Source: Roseicella sp. DB1501 (lineage in GTDB: Bacteria; Pseudomonadota; Alphaproteobacteria; Acetobacterales; Acetobacteraceae). From it: DNA of 64,000 nt. A program made the position numbers and the translations under genes. Every line of letters starts with the position of its first letter. Positions within the stretch are counted from its first letter, which is position 1. The notes beneath the pieces were generated by a model. The model ran no database searches. It was given only the letters and a program-made list of their open reading frames with translations, and was not told the DNA's origin. Below are positions 57,344-64,000 of the stretch, piece by piece. The stretch lies in assembly GCF_013112485.1 (NCBI RefSeq), contig NZ_JABFHG010000016.1, forward strand, positions 48,230-112,229. The letters run 5' to 3'.

Positions 57344-57663
57344 GCATGCGCGCAGCACTTCTAGTGAGCGCCATGGCCGCCTTGTCCGTTCCGGCGATCG
57401 CGCAGGATATTCCGCGGTTTGAGGCGCATCCGGCCGAGCGTGCCGCGCTGCTGCGCCGGTGCCACGATGATCACCGTCTGGCGCGCACCTCCATGTGCGC
57501 CAACGTCGAAGCGGCGGAGACTCGCGCTTACGCAAAGCGGCTTCAGAGACAATCCGGCGAGCCCGATCCGCCAAGCCCCATGGTGATGCAGGCCGCCAAG
57601 CGTGCCTGCGCCCGTCCGCCATCGCAGCGAGGTCCGCTCGGCGCGTACTGCGGACGCACCTGA
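57337..57663 (+). CDS. EexN-like small exported protein
   Basis: A 108-residue exported protein overlapping virB5 by 7 bp. The mature part has the pattern FEAHPAERAALLRRC, a second Cys and NVEAAE, as in EexN/entry-exclusion-type proteins encoded between virB5 and virB6. There is no lipobox, which such proteins often have. Start 57337 or 57346. Confidence 0.6.
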   Translation: MVGMRAALLVSAMAALSVPAIAQDIPRFEAHPAERAALLRRCHDDHRLARTSMCANVEAAETRAYAKRLQRQSGEPDPPSPMVMQAAKRACARPPSQRGPLGAYCGRT

Positions 57664-57685
57664 TTCATAAAGGAGGCCCCGTCTC

Positions 57686-58660
57686 GTGTACGAGGAGTTC
57701 GCCCGCTTCACCGACGACCTGACGATCGCCGGGATGGATAGTGGGATCGCTGCCGGGATTGCGGCCTCGCTCGGTGTCATCCGGTCCGCGCTCATGCTCT
57801 ACGTCGTCATCGCCGCCGTCCTGGTGATGTACGCCAAGATGGACGGCTGGGATGCGGTGAAGCGCGGCGTCCGCGCGATGGCGATTATTGCCCTGCTGCA
57901 GGCCGGTACCTATGGCTCGATGGTTCGGGAGCAGTTCTGGACCACCATCCCGAACCTCGTGGCCACCTCGCTCTCCGGAAACGTCACGGCCATCACCGCC
58001 GCCCAGCGCTTCGACCGGGTGGATATGGCGGCATCGAACCTGATCGCGCGTGCCGACGGGCAGGCGGCTGGTCTGTTGAACCTCCGCCCCCAGATCGCCA
58101 TCAGCTTCGCGCAGGCGGCGATCAAGGTGTTCCTGCTTGTCAGCTTCGCATTGTGGCTCGTTTCCCGCGTGGCCACAGCGCTGCTGATCGCGGTGGGGCC
58201 GTTCCTGCTGATCGCATGGCTCTTCGATGCGACACGCGGCTGGGTATTGCAGTGGATTGGCAAGCTGATCGGGCTTGCCGTCTGGCAGCTCTGCGCCGCG
58301 ATCCTCGCCGAAATGGTGCTGAGAGGCTCGATGTACTGGGTACAGCGCGTCGCGGCCTTTCCCGGCGCAGGCCTTGCCGAAATGCTGGATGGCCTCTGGA
58401 AGGTCGCTATCTGGTTCGGCATCAACATGCTCGTGATGCTCGGCCTCCCGTACTATGCGGCGATCGGTTCGTCGTCCGCCGCCGGAGCGGGTGTTGCGGT
58501 TGCGACCGGCGGCGCGCTCGTTGGCGGTGCCGCGTCGATGGGAGCCCGCGCCGGAGCCGCTGCAGCCTCGGCCGCCATGCGAGCCGGTGGGGCTGCTTAT
58601 CAGCGGATGCGGCGCAACTCGTCCTCTTCCTCCAGTTCCAACCGAAGGAGCACCCCATGA
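57686..58660 (+). CDS. virB6: VirB6 inner-membrane channel protein
   Basis: A 324-residue protein with five to six hydrophobic segments and the conserved Trp-containing central loop (LIAWLFDATRGWVLQWIGK). The tail is Ser/Ala-rich. GTG start behind AAAGGAGG; overlaps virB7 by 4 bp. Confidence 0.9.
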   Translation: MYEEFARFTDDLTIAGMDSGIAAGIAASLGVIRSALMLYVVIAAVLVMYAKMDGWDAVKRGVRAMAIIALLQAGTYGSMVREQFWTTIPNLVATSLSGNVTAITAAQRFDRVDMAASNLIARADGQAAGLLNLRPQIAISFAQAAIKVFLLVSFALWLVSRVATALLIAVGPFLLIAWLFDATRGWVLQWIGKLIGLAVWQLCAAILAEMVLRGSMYWVQRVAAFPGAGLAEMLDGLWKVAIWFGINMLVMLGLPYYAAIGSSSAAGAGVAVATGGALVGGAASMGARAGAAAASAAMRAGGAAYQRMRRNSSSSSSSNRRSTP

Positions 58661-58818
58661 TTGCCGTGCGTCGCATTGCCTTGCTGGCGGCGCTTTTCCT
58701 GGCCGCCTGCTCGCAGCCTAGGGAAGCGCCTTCCTGCAGCGGCACGCCGTTCCAGCTGAATGTTGGTCTGTGGCATCCTGTGATTCGGCGTGGAATAGGG
58801 ACCCTCTTGGAGGGGTGA
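58657..58818 (+). pseudogene. virB7: VirB7-like lipoprotein cut by IS21
   Basis: The reading frame starts with a lipoprotein signal (LAAC, Cys18) and continues to about residue 40, where IS21 begins (58779). The last 13 codons come from the IS and end at a chance stop at 58816. The normal C-terminus is lost. The next VirB genes are not found. Confidence 0.75.
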
Positions 58819-58883
58819 TCGGCGTCCAAAAGGGACCCCTCTGAAGGAGGGGTTCACGCTGGCTTCCGGGACGGACGGGAGCC

Positions 58884-60392
58884 ATGGACGGGATGCTGGT
58901 CGTGGAGACGGTAGCGAAGATCCGACGGCTGCATTTGGCGGAAGGTCGGTCGATCAAGGCGATCTGCCGCGAGCTGGGTTTGTCGCGGAAGGTGGTCCGG
59001 AAGGTCCTGCGGTCGGGCGCGACCGAGTTTCGCTATGAGCGGACGCGCCAGCCCTTACCGAAGCTGGGGGCGTGGCAGGCCGAGCTGGATCGGCTGCTGG
59101 AGGAGAACGCCGCCCGGTCGACGCGCGAGAAGCTGACGCTGATCCGCCTGTTCGAGGCGCTGCGGGCGCTTGGCTACGAAGGCGGCTACGACACGGTGCG
59201 GCGGCATGCGCGGGCGTGGGAGAAGGCCCGTGCGTCGCTGTCGACGGCGGCTTTTGTGCCGCTGAGCTTTGCGCCCGGCGAGGCGTACCAGTTCGACTGG
59301 AGCCACGAGGTCGTGGTGATGGACGGCGCGACCGTGACGGTGAAGGTCGCGCATGTGCGGCTGTGCCACAGCCGGATGATGTTCGTGCGGGTCTATCCGC
59401 GCGAGACGCAGGAGATGGTGTTCGACGCGCACGATCGCGCCTTCGCATTCTTCCGGGGCGCCTGCACGCGCGGGATCTACGACAACATGAAGACGGCGGT
59501 GGACGCGATCTTCGTCGGCAAGGAGCGCGCCTATAATCGACGCTTCCTGCAGATGTGCAGCCACTACCTGGTCCAGCCGGTGGCCTGCACGCCGTCCTCG
59601 GGCTGGGAGAAGGGCCAGGTCGAGAACCAGGTCGGGCTGGTGCGGGAGCGGTTCTTCGCGCCGCGGCTGCGGGTGAGGAGCTATGAGGAGTTGAATGCCC
59701 AGCTGCTCGACCGCTGCGTGGTCCATGCCCGGGCGCACCGGCATCCCGAGCAGCGGGAGCGGACGATCTGGGAGGTGTTCGAGGCGGAGCGGCCGAGCCT
59801 GGTGGCCTACACCGGTCGGTTCGACGGCTTCCACGCCGTGCCCGCCGCGGTGTCCAAGACCTGCCTGGTGCGGTTCGACAACAACCGGTACTCGGTCGCG
59901 GCGAGTGCAGTTGGGCGGCCGGTGGAGATCCGCGCCTATGCCGAGCGGATCGAGTTCCGCCAGGACGGCCGGGTTGTCGGCGAGCACCGCCGCTGCTTCG
60001 GGCGCGACCAGACGATCTACGATCCCTGGCACTACGTGCCCGTGCTGGCGCGCAAGCCCGGGGCGCTGCGGAACGGCGCGCCGTTCAAGGACTGGCTGCT
60101 GCCGAATGCGCTCGAGCGGATCCGCCGCAAGCTGCGCAGCGCCGAGGATGGCGACCGGCAGATGGTCGACATCCTCACTGCGGTGCTGAGCGACGGGCTG
60201 ACGGCGGTCGAAGCGGCCTGCGCCGAGGCGCTGCGCGAGGGCGTGCACTCGGCCGACGTGGTGCTGAACATCCTGGCCCGCCGACGCGACCCTCCGGTCC
60301 CGGCGCCGATCCTCATCCCTGAAGCCCTGCGGCTGCAGCACGAGCCGCTGGCCGACTGCAGCCGTTATGACAGCCTGAGGAGCAACGCGTGA
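58884..60392 (+). CDS. istA: IS21 transposase IstA
   Basis: A 502-residue transposase: HTH ([20 protein letters not shown]), then the DDE core with first Asp in QFDWSHE, the second in [11 protein letters not shown] and Glu in [10 protein letters not shown]. Complete. Overlaps istB by 4 bp. Confidence 0.95.
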   Translation: MDGMLVVETVAKIRRLHLAEGRSIKAICRELGLSRKVVRKVLRSGATEFRYERTRQPLPKLGAWQAELDRLLEENAARSTREKLTLIRLFEALRALGYEGGYDTVRRHARAWEKARASLSTAAFVPLSFAPGEAYQFDWSHEVVVMDGATVTVKVAHVRLCHSRMMFVRVYPRETQEMVFDAHDRAFAFFRGACTRGIYDNMKTAVDAIFVGKERAYNRRFLQMCSHYLVQPVACTPSSGWEKGQVENQVGLVRERFFAPRLRVRSYEELNAQLLDRCVVHARAHRHPEQRERTIWEVFEAERPSLVAYTGRFDGFHAVPAAVSKTCLVRFDNNRYSVAASAVGRPVEIRAYAERIEFRQDGRVVGEHRRCFGRDQTIYDPWHYVPVLARKPGALRNGAPFKDWLLPNALERIRRKLRSAEDGDRQMVDILTAVLSDGLTAVEAACAEALREGVHSADVVLNILARRRDPPVPAPILIPEALRLQHEPLADCSRYDSLRSNA

Positions 60393-61120
60393 TGGAACGG
60401 TCCGAGATCCTCGCCGCCATGGGCGAGCTACGGTTGTTCGGCATGAAGGCCGCGTTCGACGGCATCATCGCGGCCGCGGTAAAACGCCAGCATGAGCCAC
60501 AGCGGGTGATCGGCGACTTCGTCTCGGCGGAGATTTCCGAAAAGCAGGCCCGCTCGATCAAGTACCAGATGACCATCGCCAAGCTGCCGCTGGCCAAGGA
60601 CGTCGAGGACTTCCAGTTCGAGGGGACGCCCGTCAACCAGGCGCTCGTGCGTGACCTGGTGGGCGGCAACTTCCTCGCCCAGCAGCGCAACGTGGTCCTG
60701 GTCGGCGGCACCGGCACGGGCAAGACGCATCTGGCGATCGGCATCGCCCGCGCGCTGATCCGCAGTGGCGCCCGCGGCAGGTTCTACAACGTCGTCGACC
60801 TGGTGAACCGGCTTGAGGCCGAGAGTAGGTCAGGACGCGGCGGCCGCATGGCCGATCATCTCTGTCGGCTGGACTTTGTCGTGCTCGACGAGCTCGGCTA
60901 CCTGCCGTTCGCGCTCTCCGGCGGCCAGCTGCTGTTCCACCTGGTCAGCCGCCTGTACGAGCAGACCTCGGTGATCGTCACCACCAACCTCGCATTCGGT
61001 GAATGGCCGACCGTGTTCGGCGACGCCAAGATGACCACGGCCCTGCTGGACCGGTTGACCCACCACTGCGACATCGTCGAGACCGGCAACGAGAGCTGGC
61101 GGTTCAAGAACCGCGCCTGA
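60389..61120 (+). CDS. istB: IS21 helper ATPase IstB
   Basis: A 243-residue AAA+ protein: Walker [10 protein letters not shown] (about 108-116), Walker [12 protein letters not shown]. Works with IstA in target choice and strand transfer. Confidence 0.95.
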   Translation: MMERSEILAAMGELRLFGMKAAFDGIIAAAVKRQHEPQRVIGDFVSAEISEKQARSIKYQMTIAKLPLAKDVEDFQFEGTPVNQALVRDLVGGNFLAQQRNVVLVGGTGTGKTHLAIGIARALIRSGARGRFYNVVDLVNRLEAESRSGRGGRMADHLCRLDFVVLDELGYLPFALSGGQLLFHLVSRLYEQTSVIVTTNLAFGEWPTVFGDAKMTTALLDRLTHHCDIVETGNESWRFKNRA

Positions 61121-61265
61121 TCACCCGAACGCCGAGGCCGCCACTGGCTGGTCGGCCGCCCCTCCGCCTCCGGCTCCGAGGCGACCGACCAGCCAGTGCC
61201 TCAGCACAGCCCAAGGGGTCCCTTTTGGACGCCGATCCGGGGTCCCGATTCCAAGCCGATTGACA

Positions 61266-61283
61266 CTCTGGCGGTAGAGATGC
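61266..61283 (-). pseudogene. 18-bp remnant of IS66 tnpC
   Basis: Read on the minus strand this gives CTACCGCCAGAG, the codons (LYRQ) expected right after the IS66 TnpC part that stops at 62637. It shows the IS1111-type element entered tnpC and that IS21 borders the rest. Confidence 0.6.
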
Positions 61284-61361
61284 GCTGATCGGGCTGGCCT
61301 GCCTCTGATTGGGATAATCTCTTACCCACCCCCGGACGGGGCTCGGTAAAGGAGGGCGTCC

Positions 61362-62405
61362 ATGGAGTTTTTTGTCGGTATTGATGTGTCGCTCGACAGC
61401 TCGAGCATCTGCATCGTTGACGAGCGCGGGGTGATCATCAAGGAGGGCAAATGCCCGAGCGAGCCTGAGGCTATCGCGCGCTTCATTCGGCACAAGGGCC
61501 GACGTGTCGAGCACGTCGGCCTTGAAACCGGCGGCCTCTCGCAGTGGCTGCATGCGGGGCTAACGCGCGAGGGGTTCCGGGTCACGGTGATGGAGGCGCG
61601 GCATGTCCGAGCGTCACTGGCCACCATGCGAGTGAAGACCGACCGCAATGACGCGCGCGGCATCGCCCAGCTCGTACGCCTCGGTTGGTTCAAGGCTGTT
61701 CACGTGAAGACGCCTACGGCGCAGGAGACCCGCGCACTGCTGGGCGCACGCCAGTTCCTCGTGGACAAGGTGACCGCGGTTGAGAACTCCATGCGGGCAG
61801 CGCTTCGCAACTTCGGGCTGAAGATGGGACCGGTGACGCGGTCGAAGTGGGCAGCGCGAGCCCGGGAACTTGCTGCAGGCAACCAGGCGCTCGAGATCGT
61901 CGTGGAGGCGCTGCTGCGCGTACGTGACGCGCTGCTGGAGGAATTACGCGCGCTTGACCGAAAGCTGCTCGAGACAGCACGTGCCGATCCGGTAGTCCGC
62001 ACGCTCATGACGGCACCCGGCGTCGGCGCGATCGTCGCGCTGACGTTCAGAAGCGCGGTTGATGATCCCGGACGGTTTCCCAAAGCTCGTGACGTAGGGC
62101 CCTGGCTGGGGCTGACGCCAAGCCGCTACCAGTCCGGTCAGGTCGATCGGATGGGTCGAACCACCCAGGCAGGAGACGCTGGCCTGCGCGCGGCGTTCTA
62201 CGAGGCCGCGGCGACCCTTTTGGGCCGCGTGACCAAGTGGTCGGCGCTCAAGGCTTGGGGCGTCCGCTTGGCGCGACGCAGCGGGACAAAAAAGGCCCGC
62301 GTCGCCGTCGCACGAAAGCTGGCGGTCGTGCTGCTCAGCATGTGGAAGGCTGATGAGCCGTTCCGCTGGTCCACCCAGACGGGGGAGGAAGCCGCCATGG
62401 CATAG
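61362..62405 (+). CDS. IS110/IS1111 DEDD transposase
   Basis: A 347-residue protein: RuvC-like N-terminal domain (FVGIDVSLDSSSICIVD; KTDRNDARGIAQLV) and C-terminal Tnp_IS116 domain (LMTAPGVGAIVALTF, GLTPSRYQSG). ATG behind AAAGGAGG. Intact. Confidence 0.95.
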   Translation: MEFFVGIDVSLDSSSICIVDERGVIIKEGKCPSEPEAIARFIRHKGRRVEHVGLETGGLSQWLHAGLTREGFRVTVMEARHVRASLATMRVKTDRNDARGIAQLVRLGWFKAVHVKTPTAQETRALLGARQFLVDKVTAVENSMRAALRNFGLKMGPVTRSKWAARARELAAGNQALEIVVEALLRVRDALLEELRALDRKLLETARADPVVRTLMTAPGVGAIVALTFRSAVDDPGRFPKARDVGPWLGLTPSRYQSGQVDRMGRTTQAGDAGLRAAFYEAAATLLGRVTKWSALKAWGVRLARRSGTKKARVAVARKLAVVLLSMWKADEPFRWSTQTGEEAAMA

Positions 62406-62624
62406 AGGCGGTTCTCCACCCCTGCCAGCGCGGCCCCTCCGGCCGCGTCAGAGGTCCCCAACAGGGACGAGGGCGGGACGAGCTCGTACTTGCCGAAGTT
62501 GCCTTGAGCACGTGGTACAGATTTGGAGCCGTCCGCCTCCTCGTTTCGCATCATGTGGCGGCCACGCCGACCACGGACAGAAGCATGGCCCTGTTTGGTG
62601 GATCCTCGGCGCTTGACGGAAGAG
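62406..62624 (+). other. Non-coding right end of IS1111-type element (possible bridge RNA)
   Basis: 219 bp between the transposase stop and the right subterminal repeat, with GC-rich repeats able to fold (around 62430-62455). IS110-family elements encode bridge RNAs in their non-coding end, and IS1111 types carry it on this side. No loop assignment was made. Confidence 0.4.
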
Positions 62625-62636
62625 GCCCGATCACAG

Positions 62637-63245
62637 AAGCGGCAAGTGGTCGGCGTATTTCGCCACCAGCACATGGGCGAGCAGACCCGCGGTGGCCCGG
62701 CCGCGGGCGATCGGCAGGGAGGGCGGCGGCGCCTGGGTGATGGTCTCGCAGGCCCGGCAGGACCAGCGGGGCCGGACGTGGCGGATGACGCGGAACCGGC
62801 CCGGCACATAGTCGAGCACCTCCGTCACATCCTCGCCGAGGCGCCGCAGGGCGCCGCCGCAGGCCGGGCAGGCGCAGGCATCGGCCCCGTGCTCGACCGT
62901 CTCGCGCGGCAGGTGGTCGGGCAGCGGACGGCGGGCGGGCTTGCGCCGCTCGGGACGGCCCATCCTGCCCTCGCCAGCCAGCGGGTTGTCGGCCACCGCC
63001 GGGGCGGGCGCATCCGCCTCCAACTCCTCCAGCGCCAGCTCGAGTTGGTCCGCCTCGCCGGCGAGGCGCTCGGAGGAGCGGCCGAACTGCATCCGCCGCA
63101 GCCGGGCGAGTTGCAGGCGGAGGCGGGCAATGAGCTCGCGTTGGCCGGTGATCTCGGCGTGCTGCGCCAGCACGATCGCGCGCAGCGCGTCGACGTCGCC
63201 AGGCAGGGATGCGGGATCGAGTTCCACGGCTGCATGGTCGCGCAT
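62637..63245 (-). pseudogene. tnpC: IS66 TnpC, N-terminal fragment
   Basis: About 203 residues: the leucine-zipper-like N-terminus (IARLRLQLARLRRMQFGRSSE), the zinc-finger region (CPACGGALRRLGEDVTEVL) and LLAHVLVAKYADHLPL. It ends where the IS1111-type element enters. The DDE core is missing. Confidence 0.88.
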
Positions 63246-63285
63246 CGCGCCGCGTCGGGCCGAATGAATCCGCCGCGAGGGCGGA

Positions 63286-63636
63286 CTACCCCGCCATCTC
63301 CGGCCGCCAGGTGCGCGCGGGCATGCGCCAGTCGATGCCCTCCAAGAGCATCGAGAGCTGTGCAGGCGTCAGCGAGACGACGCCGTCCTTGGCCTGCGGC
63401 CAGACAAACCTGCCACGTTCGAGGCGCTTGGCGTAGAGCACCAGGCCCTGGCCGTCCCACCACAGCACCTTGACCAGGTCGCCGCGGCGGCCACGAAAGA
63501 CGAACATCTGCCCGCTGAACGGGTCCTGCCCCAGCGCCTCCTGCACCTGCCGCGCCAGCCCGTCGAAGCCGCGGCGCATGTCGGTCGCGCCCGCGGCCAG
63601 CCAGACGCGCACCCCTGGCGGCGGCCCCGAGATCAC
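63286..63636 (-). CDS. tnpB: IS66 accessory protein TnpB
   Basis: A 116-residue IS66 Orf[19 protein letters not shown] and [23 protein letters not shown] start overlapping the tnpA stop (GTGA). Looks intact. Confidence 0.92.
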   Translation of the reverse strand: MISGPPPGVRVWLAAGATDMRRGFDGLARQVQEALGQDPFSGQMFVFRGRRGDLVKVLWWDGQGLVLYAKRLERGRFVWPQAKDGVVSLTPAQLSMLLEGIDWRMPARTWRPEMAG

Positions 63637-63746
63637 CCGCGCAGCGCCGCCAGCACGCGCCGCAGCGCGGTCGCACCGACCTCCTCGCCGACGCGCAGCC
63701 GCACGCCATCCGTAAGCGCGGCTTTCAGGCCCATCTCGACTGCGGT
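63633..63746 (-). pseudogene. tnpA: IS66 TnpA, C-terminal fragment
   Basis: About 37 residues ending [20 protein letters not shown]. The 5' part is replaced at about 63747 by the end of another IS66 copy. Confidence 0.7.
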
Positions 63747-63752
63747 TGACGC

Positions 63753-64000
63753 TCAGCCTTTTTCGGTGGTGGCCCAGCACCACGGCATGAGTTCGTCGAT
63801 GCGGCTGTTGGGCCAGCCGTTGACGAGGCGGGTCAGCAAGTCGGCGAGATAGCGCTGCGGGTCGATACCGTTGAGCTTGCAGGTTTCGACCAAGGAGGCG
63901 ACCGCGGCCCAGCGACGGCCGCCATCGTCGCCCGAGGCGAACAGGGCATTCTTGCGACTGAGGCAGAGGGGCCGGATGGCACGCTCCACGGTGTTGGTGT
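63753..64000 (-). CDS. tnpC: IS66 TnpC C-terminus, running off the window
   Basis: At least 80 residues: [20 protein letters not shown] and [19 protein letters not shown], the well-conserved end of IS66 TnpC. It belongs to a second IS66 copy whose rest lies right of the window. It abuts the broken tnpA, so two IS66 elements are fused here. Confidence 0.85.
   Translation of the reverse strand, partial: TNTVERAIRPLCLSRKNALFASGDDGGRRWAAVASLVETCKLNGIDPQRYLADLLTRLVNGWPNSRIDELMPWCWATTEKG

Larger units (their letters stand above)
58779..61265 (+). mobile_element. IS21-family insertion sequence
   Basis: 26-bp terminal inverted repeats (58779-58804, 61240-61265) match at 22 positions and begin TGT/end ACA. 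An inner 24-bp inverted repeat is perfect (58817-58840, 61214-61237). It carries istA and istB. The flanks (GCATCC and CTCTGG) show no target duplication, so a deletion or recombination followed insertion. Confidence 0.93.
61284..62636 (+). mobile_element. IS110-family element of IS1111 type
   Basis: One DEDD transposase gene, 75-80 bp of leader and about 230 bp of non-coding DNA after it. Subterminal inverted repeats TGATCGGGC (61286-61294) and GCCCGATCA (62625-62633) are typical for the IS1111 group. It interrupts IS66 tnpC. Ends are placed within a few bases. Confidence 0.8.

Noticed and set aside
59055..60341. 428-codon minus-strand open frame
   Set aside because: Antisense shadow of istA.

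Overview
The window looks like part of a large conjugative resistance plasmid from a GC-rich alphaproteobacterium. The Acetobacteraceae or a related acid- or metal-tolerant group is my best guess, from gene families only. Plasmid identity rests on five things: an RPA-type replication initiator next to an iteron origin with a DnaA box (30811-32133), a ParA/ribbon-helix-helix partition pair (29011-30076), a MobF relaxase (47868-50636), a VirB1-VirB7 type IV secretion cluster (52916-58818), and a pile of insertion sequences at the right end. No rRNA, tRNA or CRISPR array was seen.

Layout. 77-6722: two divergent arsenic operons. The minus one is arsR, two unrelated arsenate reductases, Acr3 and a PD-(D/E)XK-like protein; the plus one is arsR, a flavoprotein with a cysteine-pair tail, and an MFS pump. 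6838-6971: decayed tyrosine recombinase. 7064-14824: lead/cadmium locus (cytochrome c-FTR1 permease, PbrR-like MerR regulator, P-type ATPase, CmtR-like ArsR regulator, HMA-CDF fusion, signal peptidase II, Met-rich protein, CcdA). 14980-21522: CzcCBA efflux system ending in a czcD stub. 21600-28946: putative defence island (XRE/ImmA pair, multi-ubiquitin/E2/JAB-E1/DUF6527/DUF2188 operon, lamin-tail-like protein, AbiF HEPN protein with an upstream small RNA, unknown proteins). 29011-32133: partition, origin and replication. 32475-46946: copper/silver island (copDC, copBA, RTX protein, DUF305, four-helix Cys bundle, CopZ, two-component system, DUF411, CsoR, Cu+-ATPase). 47140-58818: mobilisation and conjugation. 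58779-64000: nested IS21, IS1111-type IS110 and IS66 elements, which cut the VirB cluster off after virB7.

How it works together. Arsenic, lead/cadmium, cobalt/zinc/cadmium and copper each have uptake or buffering, detoxification and efflux parts plus a local metal sensor (ArsR, MerR, CmtR-like, CsoR, two-component). Many sensor operators are visible as inverted repeats over promoters.

The most unusual feature is not a gene. Ten intergenic loci carry arrays of the heptamer GCCCTGC or its complement GCAGGGC. The units sit at an exact 11-bp pitch with 4-nt spacers and in mixed orientation. They lie at gene and module boundaries, including one over the repA promoter and one just upstream of parA. 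I propose they are sites for the plasmid's ribbon-helix-helix partition protein, or a hairpin/terminator repeat family. This is inference, but the spacing is read directly from the sequence.
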